This document shows positions 1-6,866 of a stretch of 10,849 nucleotides of DNA, piece by piece. A program made the translations under genes and the position numbers. The first letter of the stretch is position 1. Every line of letters starts with the position of its first letter. The notes under the pieces are model-generated. The model worked only from the letters and a program-made list of their open reading frames with translations. It made no database searches and was not told the DNA's origin. The stretch lies in assembly GCA_035565615.1 (NCBI GenBank), contig DATMSB010000020.1, positions 1 to 10,849 of the forward strand, in the 5' to 3' direction. The DNA comes from Vulgatibacter sp035565615 (lineage in GTDB: Bacteria > Myxococcota > Myxococcia > Myxococcales > Vulgatibacteraceae).

Positions 1-102
1 CTCTCGCCCATGACGCTGGCCCACCGCCTCGCCCGCCTCGTGCTCGCCGAGCAGATCTACCGGGCGTTCACCATCGCGAGGGGCGAGCCGTACCACAGGT
101 AG
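1..102 (+). CDS. rlmH: C-terminal end of RlmH, 23S rRNA pseudouridine-1915 N3-methyltransferase (partial, 5' end outside window)
   Basis: The window opens inside a gene that reads 33 codons in frame 1 to a TAG at 100-102. The tail contains MTLAHRLARLVLAEQIYRA and ends RGEPYHR. This matches the conserved C-terminus of RlmH, recalled from the E. coli and S. aureus proteins (MT..H...R..L.EQiYRA...rGepYH). RlmH is a SPOUT-class methyltransferase of about 155 residues that uses S-adenosylmethionine to methylate pseudouridine 1915 in helix 69 of 23S rRNA. The conserved C-terminal tail is part of the dimer and active-site region. All 33 third codon positions are G or C, which confirms real coding. 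It lies 107 bp upstream of gpmI on the same strand and may share a transcript with it. The SPOUT knot itself lies before base 1 and cannot be checked. Confidence 0.88.
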   Translation, partial: LSPMTLAHRLARLVLAEQIYRAFTIARGEPYHR

Positions 103-173
103 CCGACCTCCATCGCCGAAGCGGAGCCGGCGCGGCGCGGCGTGGCGAGGTTTGTGGTATGCCCCGCGGCGTT

Positions 174-191
174 CGGGCGGGCATGCGCCCG
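174..191 (+). other. Small GC-rich stem-loop just upstream of the gpmI ribosome binding site
   Basis: CGGGCG (174-179) pairs perfectly with CGCCCG (186-191) around a 6-base loop. The hairpin ends 7 bases before the GAGGTGA ribosome binding site of gpmI. No T tract follows, so it is a poor intrinsic terminator for rlmH. It could be a 5'-leader structure or chance in GC-rich DNA. An overlapping alternative pairing, ATGCCC (159-164) with GGGCAT (179-184), competes with it. I saw nothing else convincing in the 103-209 gap, including no clear sigma-70 promoter. Confidence 0.25.
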
Positions 192-209
192 GTTCCCTGA
201 GGTGAAGCG

Positions 210-1763
210 ATGACCACGAAGGTGAAGCCCGTCCTCCTCTGCATCCTGGACGGCTGGGGCCTGCGCCGGGAGCGCGAGGCCAACGCGATCGCGCAGGCGG
301 CGAAGCCGAACGTCGACATGTTCGACGAGCGGTACCCGCACACCCGCCTGGAGACGAGCGGGCTCGCCGTGGGGTTGCCCGAGGGGCAGATGGGCAACTC
401 CGAGGTGGGACACACCAACCTGGGGGCGGGGCGGATCGTCTACCAGGATCTGGTGCGCATCAACCGGGCGATCGAGGAAGGCTCGTTCATGCGGGATCCG
501 GTGCTCTGCAAGGCGATGCACGCGGCGAAGGAGAACGGGCGGGCGCTCCACCTCATGGGCCTGGTGTCGCCCGGCGGCGTCCACTCGCTGCAGTCGCACC
601 TCGAGGCGCTGGTGCGGATGGCGGAGCGGGAGGGCGTGGAGCGGATCTTCGTGCACGCCTTCCTGGACGGCAGGGACACCTCGCCCAAGAGCGGCCTCGG
701 CTACGTGGAGAACCTCTCGCGCTTCCTGGAGCGCGAGGCGCCCCACGCCAGGGTGGCCACGGTGATCGGCCGCTACTGGGCGATGGATCGCGACAAGCGC
801 TGGGATCGGGTGATGGCCGCCTACGACGCGATGGTGCGCGGCCAGGGGCGGTCGGCCAAGGGCGCGGCCGAGGCGGTGAAGGAGGCCTACGCCAACGGCG
901 AGACGGACGAGTTCGTGGCGCCCACGGTGGTCCGCGACGCGGCGGGGGCTCCCGTGGGGCCGATCCGCGACGGGGACGCCTGCGTCTTCTTCAACTTCCG
1001 CGCGGACCGGGCCCGGGAGCTGACGCAGCTCCTGGCGTTCGACCAGGCGCCACCGGAGGCGGACCGCGGCCCCCGGCCGCAGCTCTCGTATTTCGCGACC
1101 ATGACGGAGTACAGCGCCGACTTCGGCCTGCCGGTGGCGTTTCCTCCCTCGCTGCCCGAGGAGATCCTGCCGCAGATCGTGTCGGAGCGAGGCCTCCGGC
1201 AGCTCCGCTGCGCGGAGACGGAGAAGTACGCCCACGTCACGTTCTTCTTCAACGGCGGCAGGGAGGTGGTCTTCCCGGGGGAGGAGCGGATCCTGGTGCC
1301 GAGCCCGCGCGACGTGAAGACCTACGATGAGAAGCCGGAGATGTCGGCGCGGGAGGTGACCGACAAGCTCGTCGCCGCCATCGAGTCTCGGCAGTACGCC
1401 CTGATCATCTGCAACTTCGCGAACCCGGACATGGTGGGGCACACCGGCCTGCTGGAGCCCACGAAGAAGGCGATCGAGGTGGTGGACGAGTCGCTGGGCC
1501 GGCTCTACCGGGCGTGCCGCCAGGTCGGGATGGCGATGCTGGTCACCGCCGACCACGGCAACGCCGAGCTGATGGTGGATCCGGTCACCGGCGAGCCGCA
1601 TACGGCGCACACGCTGTTGCCGGTGCCCTTCTGGCTCCTGGACCCCGACTTCCAGGGCGCCAGGCTTCGCGACGGGATCCTCGCCGACGTGGCGCCGACC
1701 GTGCTGCAGGTGATGGGCCTGGCGAAGCCCTCGCAGATGTCGGGCAAGGGCCTCATCGCCTGA
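210..1763 (+). CDS. gpmI: 2,3-bisphosphoglycerate-independent phosphoglycerate mutase
   Basis: This 517-residue cytoplasmic glycolytic enzyme interconverts 3- and 2-phosphoglycerate, using two Mn2+ ions and a phosphoserine intermediate. Its length is normal for the family (about 510-515). In the phosphatase domain, D14 (ILDGWG) and the nucleophile S64 (MGNSEVGHTN) are present, with D407, H411, D448, H449 (TADHGNAE) and H467 as the remaining metal ligands. In the transferase domain the substrate residues are H125 (GGVHS), R155 and D156 (LDGRDTSP), R188 and R194 (IGRYWAMDRD), R264 and R267 (NFRADRAR) and K339 (ETEKY). Nothing required is missing. The ATG at 210 is set by GAGGTGA at 199-205. Neighbours are rlmH upstream and a convergent lipoprotein gene downstream, separated by a shared hairpin at 1771-1805. 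The substrate-residue assignments follow the family's Bacillus structure from memory. Confidence 0.98.
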   Translation: MTTKVKPVLLCILDGWGLRREREANAIAQAAKPNVDMFDERYPHTRLETSGLAVGLPEGQMGNSEVGHTNLGAGRIVYQDLVRINRAIEEGSFMRDPVLCKAMHAAKENGRALHLMGLVSPGGVHSLQSHLEALVRMAEREGVERIFVHAFLDGRDTSPKSGLGYVENLSRFLEREAPHARVATVIGRYWAMDRDKRWDRVMAAYDAMVRGQGRSAKGAAEAVKEAYANGETDEFVAPTVVRDAAGAPVGPIRDGDACVFFNFRADRARELTQLLAFDQAPPEADRGPRPQLSYFATMTEYSADFGLPVAFPPSLPEEILPQIVSERGLRQLRCAETEKYAHVTFFFNGGREVVFPGEERILVPSPRDVKTYDEKPEMSAREVTDKLVAAIESRQYALIICNFANPDMVGHTGLLEPTKKAIEVVDESLGRLYRACRQVGMAMLVTADHGNAELMVDPVTGEPHTAHTLLPVPFWLLDPDFQGARLRDGILADVAPTVLQVMGLAKPSQMSGKGLIA

Positions 1764-1770
1764 AAAGCAA

Positions 1771-1805
1771 AGGAGCGCACGGCCCTGCCGGGACCGTGCG
1801 CTCCT
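1771..1805. terminator. Bidirectional intrinsic terminator between convergent genes
   Basis: AGGAGCGCACGG (1771-1782) and CCGTGCGCTCCT (1794-1805) form a perfect 12-bp stem with an 11-base loop. The hairpin starts 7 bases after the gpmI stop codon and 31 bases beyond the stop of the convergent lipoprotein gene (1837). Read on the minus strand, the stem is followed by TTGCTTTTC, a usable T-rich tract. Read on the plus strand it is followed by CTTCATCG, a weaker one. It is therefore most likely a shared terminator that works better for the minus-strand gene. Confidence 0.85.
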
Positions 1806-1836
1806 CTTCATCGCCCTTGGGGGGCTCGGGGGCCGA

Positions 1837-4800
1837 TCAGTTCACCGTCACCGTGCGGTCCTCGCAGATGACGCCCCCCGCGTGGTCGAGACAGAGGGTG
1901 AAGATGGTGGTCCTCGTCACGGTGAACTGCTGCAGGCCCGAAAGCGGGTGCGACTCCTCGAAGTAGCCCCACGATCGATGCGCGAGCCCGCCCGAGACCA
2001 CGAGGCCCGTCCCCGAGAAGAGGTCGTGGTCGGCGGCGCCGAAGTACTGGAAGCCGATCACCGCGTGCTCTCCCTCCGCCTCCGTCTGGATCGGAGCCGA
2101 CATGGCTCCGTAGCGGTACTCCACGGCGCCGTTGGCCCACAGGACGACCTGGAAGTTGAGGTCCACGCCGTCGGTGGGGGATAGCCAATCGATCCCCATC
2201 GGGCTGTTCCGGGCGTTGGTCCACTGGATCACGAGGTAGTCGCCCCTGGGGCCGGTCTTCTGCTGGTAGTGGACGGCTCCCGCCGGCGCCGTGCCCCCGG
2301 CGTCGATCGTCAGCCCGCTCCAGAACGGCGCCAGGTGGACCCCCGGGGTGCTGGGGAAGTTCGCCGGGTCGCTGCCGGCCAGATCGGCCCCCACGTCGAA
2401 GCTGATGAAGCCGTCGACGTAGACGTCGAGCGCGGTGCGGTGCTGGCCGTCGAAGGGGAAGGTGAAGCCGTTCGCGAAGTTGATCGTCGCGCAGCCGTCG
2501 TCCAGCGGGCCCATCCAGCCGCCGCAGTCGGCCATCGTCACCGGCGTGCCCGTGGTGCTGATGTCCTCGAACGGCACGCCCGGGAGCAGGGAGGCGGGGC
2601 CCACCACCGGCGTCAGGCGCACGTTGGTGCCGCCCGCGGTGATCCAGGCGACGTCGATCGAGTTGCCCGCGTTCGCCGTCGCCGGGACGTCGAAGTCGAC
2701 GATCTGGGCGGCGGGCTGGGTCACCGTCACGGTCACCTCCTCCTCCACCTTCGCGTTGTTCAGGTTGTAGGCGATGAGCTTGTAGGTGACCGACGGCGTG
2801 ATCGACGCGGAGACCGTCCGGCTGCCGCTGGCGAGCGCGTTGGCGGGGATGTCGAAGATGACGGTGCCGGCCGTCTCGTTCCGGATCGAGGCCCGAGACA
2901 CGTTGGTCATCGTCCACTCGAGGGTCACCGGCTCGCCGGACTCCACCGCGTCGGGGGTGGCGGTGAACGAGTCGATCGACGGGGGGCCGACGACGGTGAG
3001 CGTGGCCGATGCCTCGTCGGCGAAGGTGGTGCCTCCGTCGCTGGTGGCGACGAGCTCGAGGCGGTACACGCCCGCGGTGTCGAAGTCGAGGGTCGCCATC
3101 CCGTCCGTCGGGCTGGTCGCCATCTCCGGGACGTCCACCTCGGCGCCGTTCACCTTCAGGGTCAGCTCCGGCAGGTTGTTGTCGACGTCCCTATCGACCG
3201 TCCAGGCGATGGTGGTGGAGTCGCCCTCGTCGATCTGATCGGGCGAGATCAAGAAGCGCTCGATCACCGGCCCGGTGCTGACGAGGGCGGTGGCGAAGGC
3301 GGTGTCGGAGAAGGTGCCGTCCTCCAGGACGAGCTGGAACTCGTAGCGCCCGAAGGCGGTCTGCGCGGCGGTGGAGCAGGTCCCCGAGGAGGACACGTCG
3401 GGGAACGCCACCTCGCATTCGAGGGTCGAATCGACGATCTCGCCGTCGTCGTCCCGCTCGATGGAGAAGACCTTGGCGCTCCGGCCGCCACGGCCGATCC
3501 ATTCGAGGACGATCGGATCCGAGGTGCCGAACCGGTTCTGCGACGCCGCGAACGAGTCGATGACCGGCGGCCCGATCTCGACGACGGCGCTCGCCTCGAC
3601 GCTGGTGCCGGCCTCGTTCACCGCGACGAGCTTGAACGTCGAGCGGGACGAGAGGTTGACCTCGTGCGATCCCTCGTCGTCCTGCGAGATCGGGAGTTGG
3701 GTCACCTCGCCGAAGTCGTCGGTCTGCTCGAGCGTGAGGCTGGCGGCGTTGGCCGTGACCCAGGAGAGGCGGGTGGTGCCGAACGGCGTGACCCGGTTGG
3801 GCGTGGCGACGAACGACTGGATCTCCGGGAGCGGCACCGCGCGCACCACGATCTCCTCGGTGGTGTCGCCGGCGAGGTTCGTGGCGATGAGGACGAGGGT
3901 GATCTCGGCGGAGGCGGTGAAGGTTTCGGAGCCCGCCAGCTCCATGGTCTCCGGGACGATCACGCTGCCGCCCGCCGTGGCGATCGCGACGGTGTCGGCG
4001 TTGGCGACCTCCCAGGTGACCGTCACCAGGGTGGGCTGGCCGGCGTTGATCACGCCCGGCGAGGCCTCGAGCTTCACCACCGTGGGGAGCTCGCGCATCT
4101 GCGCCTTGTACTCGCGGATCTTCTCACCCTTTCCGCGGGTCGCCTTGAGGGTGAAGATCCCCGACTCGCCGGCGATCATCGTGGTGGTGCCGGCGTCGCG
4201 CATGGCCTCGGGGGCGGTGTAGCTCTCGCCCTCCGGGGTGGTGATCTCCACCTCGTCCGCGCCGCGGGTGCTCCAGGTGAGCGTCACCTCCGTGCCGACC
4301 GGGATGGGGTGGCTGAGGTCGGAGCCAAACTCGGTGACGAGGGGATCGACGATGATCTCGAGGCTCTCGGTGGTCGAGGTCCCCTCCTCGTCGGTGGCGG
4401 TGGCCTCGTAGACCGTGGTGCGAATCGGGGCGATCTCGAGATCACCGCTGAGCCTCCCCGCGTCGCCGGGCCGTTCGGTGTCGACGAGGACCTCGCCGTC
4501 GGCGATGCGGACGACCACCCGGGCGGCGCCGGTCGTGTCCCAGCGGAGGAAGGTGGAGGAGTCGAGGTCCACCCTGGCCTGGGTCGAGGTGAAGGAGAGG
4601 GACGGCCCGGTGGGCTCCTTGACGACCACCATGACCGTCTCCTCCTCGCTGTCGCCGGAGGCGTTCTGGGCGAGGAGGCGGAAGAACATGGTCTCGGCCG
4701 GCGAGGCCTCGACGCTGCCCTCGTTGTCGGTGGTCTGTGCGATCCGCTCGTTCATGCCGTCGAAGACGCGGATCGAGGAGGCGTTCCGGGTCTTCCAGGA

Positions 4801-4965
4801 GAGGGTGGTCTTCCCACCCGGGGCGATCGTCTCCGGCTCGGCCCGGAAGAACTCGATGGCGAGCTCTCCGGCGTCGGTGCCGCCACCGCCGCCGCCGTCG
4901 GACGAGCAGCCGGCGGCGAACACGCCCAGCGCGAGCGCAGCGAGCCCAAGGACGAGGTGTCTCAT
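1837..4965 (-). CDS. Large cell-surface lipoprotein with nine Ig-like repeats and an inserted nidogen-like beta domain
   Basis: This is a 1042-residue exported lipoprotein of unknown function. The start is the ATG at 4963-4965. It has AGGAG seven bases upstream and opens directly into a signal peptide (MRHLVLGLAALALGVFAAGC) with lipobox FAAGC, so Cys20 is lipidated. A Gly-rich tether (23-31) follows. An in-frame ATG at 5046 is possible but would bury the signal peptide. Nine Ig-like/PKD-like beta repeats follow, each with a core of the type SF.A.P..v..G..v.L.W. The core Trp residues are at 57, 142, 231, 318, 402, 489, 588, 684 and 774. Residues about 797-1005 form another beta-rich domain (FTFPFDG, VYVDGFISF, HLAPFWSGL, LNFQVVLWANGAVEYRYG) resembling NIDO-type domains. 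The last 37 residues look like the second half of repeat nine. Besides Cys20 there are three close Cys pairs. The role is probably adhesive or structural at the surface; no catalytic motif was seen. It is transcribed alone or with the small ORF upstream. Confidence 0.9.
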   Translation of the reverse strand: MRHLVLGLAALALGVFAAGCSSDGGGGGGTDAGELAIEFFRAEPETIAPGGKTTLSWKTRNASSIRVFDGMNERIAQTTDNEGSVEASPAETMFFRLLAQNASGDSEEETVMVVVKEPTGPSLSFTSTQARVDLDSSTFLRWDTTGAARVVVRIADGEVLVDTERPGDAGRLSGDLEIAPIRTTVYEATATDEEGTSTTESLEIIVDPLVTEFGSDLSHPIPVGTEVTLTWSTRGADEVEITTPEGESYTAPEAMRDAGTTTMIAGESGIFTLKATRGKGEKIREYKAQMRELPTVVKLEASPGVINAGQPTLVTVTWEVANADTVAIATAGGSVIVPETMELAGSETFTASAEITLVLIATNLAGDTTEEIVVRAVPLPEIQSFVATPNRVTPFGTTRLSWVTANAASLTLEQTDDFGEVTQLPISQDDEGSHEVNLSSRSTFKLVAVNEAGTSVEASAVVEIGPPVIDSFAASQNRFGTSDPIVLEWIGRGGRSAKVFSIERDDDGEIVDSTLECEVAFPDVSSSGTCSTAAQTAFGRYEFQLVLEDGTFSDTAFATALVSTGPVIERFLISPDQIDEGDSTTIAWTVDRDVDNNLPELTLKVNGAEVDVPEMATSPTDGMATLDFDTAGVYRLELVATSDGGTTFADEASATLTVVGPPSIDSFTATPDAVESGEPVTLEWTMTNVSRASIRNETAGTVIFDIPANALASGSRTVSASITPSVTYKLIAYNLNNAKVEEEVTVTVTQPAAQIVDFDVPATANAGNSIDVAWITAGGTNVRLTPVVGPASLLPGVPFEDISTTGTPVTMADCGGWMGPLDDGCATINFANGFTFPFDGQHRTALDVYVDGFISFDVGADLAGSDPANFPSTPGVHLAPFWSGLTIDAGGTAPAGAVHYQQKTGPRGDYLVIQWTNARNSPMGIDWLSPTDGVDLNFQVVLWANGAVEYRYGAMSAPIQTEAEGEHAVIGFQYFGAADHDLFSGTGLVVSGGLAHRSWGYFEESHPLSGLQQFTVTRTTIFTLCLDHAGGVICEDRTVTVN

Positions 4966-5002
4966 TTCCGTTCTCCTGTGTTTGCCCAAAACCTTGGCGA
5001 GC

Positions 5003-5092
5003 CTACCGATCGTCGCAGTTGACCAGCAGCGGCCGGCGGAAGTCAAACTCGTCGGTCGGATCGCCGAAGGCCTTGCGGCGGGCGCGGGTCAT
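5003..5092 (-). CDS. Possible 29-residue small protein upstream of the lipoprotein gene
   Basis: An open frame runs from the ATG at 5090-5092 to a TAG at 5003-5005, entirely inside the gap between the lipoprotein start and the divergent yheT start. The peptide begins MTRARRKAFGDP and ends LLVNCDDR. It has no signal peptide, membrane segment or family I recognise. By codon position, G+C is about 69, 48 and 90 percent, the order expected of real genes in a high-GC genome. A modest CAGG lies 7 bases before the start. The stop is 37 bp before the lipoprotein start codon, so it could be a co-transcribed leader. The frame is also open upstream into the antisense of yheT, so a longer N-terminus cannot be excluded. 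At 29 codons, chance remains a real explanation. Confidence 0.3.
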   Translation of the reverse strand: MTRARRKAFGDPTDEFDFRRPLLVNCDDR

Positions 5093-5109
5093 CGTCGAAC
5101 CTGCCGGCG

Positions 5110-6084
5110 ATGGAAGCGTGGCGATCCGAGCCCTTCCGCCCTGCGGCCGGGCTCTCGTCTCCTCATGCGCAGACGATCTTCGCGAGGTTCGCCCGCTCGG
5201 CGCGGGTCCCACCGCTGCGGCGGGAGAGGTGGGAGCTGGACGACGGCGACTTCCTCGACGCGGACGTCCTCCCGGGCGGGCCGGACACCCCCTGGATCCT
5301 GGTGCTCCACGGCCTGGAGGGATCGTCGTCGGCCGGCTACGTCTCGTCGATCCTGCGCGGCGCCCACCGGCGGGGTTGGGGGGCGGTGGCGCTGAACTTC
5401 CGCTCGTGCGGCGGGGAGCCCAACCGCCTGCCCCGCTTCTATCACTCGGGCGAGATCGGCGACGTCGCGGAGGCGCTCCGGCGGCTCCGCCCTCGCACCA
5501 CGGGGCCGCTCCTCGGCGTCGGCTTCTCGCTGGGCGGGAACGTCCTGCTCCGCCACCTGCAGGAGGAGGGCGAGTCGTCGCCGCTCCACGCGGCGGCGGC
5601 GATCAGCGTGCCCTTCGATCTGGCGGTCTGCGCCGAGGCGATCGATCGGGGCCGGGGCGTGGTGTCGATCTACCGCTCCCTGTTCCTCCGCTCCCTGCGC
5701 TCCAAGGCCCTGGAGAAGGCGCGCTGCCACCCCGGTTCCCTCGATCCGGACGCGATCGAGCGGGCGAGGGGGATCGTGGAGTTCGACGACGCGGTGACTG
5801 CGCCGCTGCACGGGTTCCCGAGCGCCCGCGCCTACTACGAGGCGAGCTCCTCCGGGCCGCGGCTCGCCGAGATCCGGCGCCCGACCCTGTGCATCTCCGC
5901 CGCCGACGATCCCATGGTCCCGGCGTCCTGCCTGCCCCGCGCCGGGTCGCCGCTCGTGTCGATGTGCGTGACGCCCAACGGCGGGCACGTGGGCTTCGTC
6001 GGCGGCTCCCTGCCGAGGCCGAGGTTCTGGGCGGAGGCGGAGGCGCTGAGGTTCCTCGAGGGGAGCGTCGGGTCCCTGCGGTAG
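5110..6084 (+). CDS. yheT: YheT-family alpha/beta hydrolase (predicted serine esterase/lipase)
   Basis: This 324-residue cytoplasmic alpha/beta-hydrolase belongs to the YheT/ABHD1-3 group (COG0429). The family signature at the N-terminus, PFRPAAGLSSPHAQTI (8-23), is present. It is followed by the oxyanion-side motif HGLEGSSSAGYV (67-78), NFRSCGGEPNR (96-106) and the nucleophile elbow GFSLGGN with S140. The acid residue is D266 or D267 (SAADDPMV), and the catalytic His is H293 (NGGHVGF). The triad is therefore intact and the length is normal. The exact substrate is not established for bacterial members; hydrolysis of short-chain or lipid esters is inferred. The start at 5110 leaves a short head before the signature, as is usual, but the Shine-Dalgarno site is weak (CCGGCG). 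The gene is divergent from the lipoprotein gene and followed after 13 bp by comF, so it probably heads an operon with the next two genes. Confidence 0.93.
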   Translation: MEAWRSEPFRPAAGLSSPHAQTIFARFARSARVPPLRRERWELDDGDFLDADVLPGGPDTPWILVLHGLEGSSSAGYVSSILRGAHRRGWGAVALNFRSCGGEPNRLPRFYHSGEIGDVAEALRRLRPRTTGPLLGVGFSLGGNVLLRHLQEEGESSPLHAAAAISVPFDLAVCAEAIDRGRGVVSIYRSLFLRSLRSKALEKARCHPGSLDPDAIERARGIVEFDDAVTAPLHGFPSARAYYEASSSGPRLAEIRRPTLCISAADDPMVPASCLPRAGSPLVSMCVTPNGGHVGFVGGSLPRPRFWAEAEALRFLEGSVGSLR

Positions 6085-6097
6085 CCTCCCGGGGAGC

Positions 6098-6805
6098 GTG
6101 TGGCGAAACCTCCTCGAGCTCCTCTTTCCCAGGGCCTGCTGCGGGTGCGGGGCGCGGCCGTGCGCAGGCTCCTTCTGCACCGCCTGCGCATCCCTGGTGG
6201 AGGTGGCGCCCTCGTGGCGCTGCCGGATCTGCGCGGGGGTGGCCCCGCCGCCGGCCCCAGGCGTTCGCCCGTCGGGCCTCCCGCTCTGCCCGTCCTGCCT
6301 GCGGGAGCCCCCGCCGTTCTCCGAGGTGGCGGCGCCCTTCCTCTACGGCGGCCCGGTGGGGGACGCCATTCACCGCCTCAAGTACCGGGGGCGCAGGGAG
6401 ATCGCCGCGGATCTGGGCGCGCTGGTGGCGACCTCGTGCCGGCGGCTCCTCGCCGAGGCCGGCGCCGTCGCGCCCATCGCCCTGCATACCGGGCGCAGGC
6501 GGGAGCGCGGCTACGATCAGGCGCTGCTCCTGGCCCGCGCGATCGCCCGGCACGCGGGCCGTCCGCTCCACCCCGGGCTCTTGCGGCGGATCCGATCGAC
6601 GCCGCGGCAGGTGGGGCGGGATCGCGCCGAGCGACTGCGCAACCTCGCCGGTGCGTTCGAGGCCGCCCCTACCGCCCGGGGCCTGGTGGTGGCCCTCGTG
6701 GACGACGTGGTCACCACGGGGGCGACCGCGGAGGCAGCATCACGAGCGGTGATGGATGCGGGCGCTGCTCGTGTGGTGGTCCTGGCGGTGGCCCGGGTGG
6801 TATGA
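6098..6805 (+). CDS. comF: ComF family protein (zinc-ribbon phosphoribosyltransferase-like)
   Basis: This 235-residue ComF/GntX-type protein has an N-terminal double zinc ribbon with Cys pairs C14/C17, C27/C30, C42/C45 and C64/C67. The linker motif is IHRLKYRGRREIA (91-103). The phosphoribosyltransferase-like domain has RRRERGYDQALLLA (133-146) and the PRPP-binding loop VDDVVTTGAT (201-210). TPRQVGRDRAERLRN (168-182) matches the Q..L....R..N segment of the family. ComF helps import of transforming single-stranded DNA in naturally competent bacteria, but many non-competent species carry it and its substrate is unknown. The start must be the GTG at 6098, because no other start codon occurs before the first Cys motif. 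GGGGAG ends only one base before this GTG, so ribosome binding looks poorly spaced and translational coupling to yheT (stop 13 bp away) is plausible. No other competence genes are in the window. Confidence 0.93.
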   Translation: MWRNLLELLFPRACCGCGARPCAGSFCTACASLVEVAPSWRCRICAGVAPPPAPGVRPSGLPLCPSCLREPPPFSEVAAPFLYGGPVGDAIHRLKYRGRREIAADLGALVATSCRRLLAEAGAVAPIALHTGRRRERGYDQALLLARAIARHAGRPLHPGLLRRIRSTPRQVGRDRAERLRNLAGAFEAAPTARGLVVALVDDVVTTGATAEAASRAVMDAGAARVVVLAVARVV

Positions 6806-6866
6806 ACCGCGGCGCACGGCGCGCGGCGGGAATCCCCCCGCCTGCCAGCCGTTGGTTCGGTCCCAC

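Noticed and set aside
148..164. GG-N10-GC pattern (149-162) resembling a sigma-54 promoter before gpmI
   Set aside because: Only the invariant dinucleotides and a few other bases match, and no upstream activator sites are visible. This is expected by chance in GC-rich DNA.
57..1811. A 584-codon minus-strand open frame opposite gpmI
   Set aside because: gpmI is unambiguous with all catalytic residues, and the antisense product has no recognisable features.
2269..5022. A 917-codon plus-strand open frame across the lipoprotein gene
   Set aside because: The translation is low-complexity Gly/Arg/Asp-rich. The minus strand carries a lipobox, regular repeats and a ribosome binding site.
5020..5046. 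TTGACT on the minus strand (5041-5046) as a -35 box for the lipoprotein gene
   Set aside because: No acceptable -10 hexamer occurs 15-19 bases downstream; the candidates there are GTCAAC and TAGGCT, with poor match or wrong spacing.
6825..6842. Hairpin GGCGGG/CCCGCC between comF and the TPR/DUF3857 gene as a terminator
   Set aside because: The stem is only 6 bp, with no T tract, in a very GC-rich 61-bp gap between co-directional genes. It is more likely chance.
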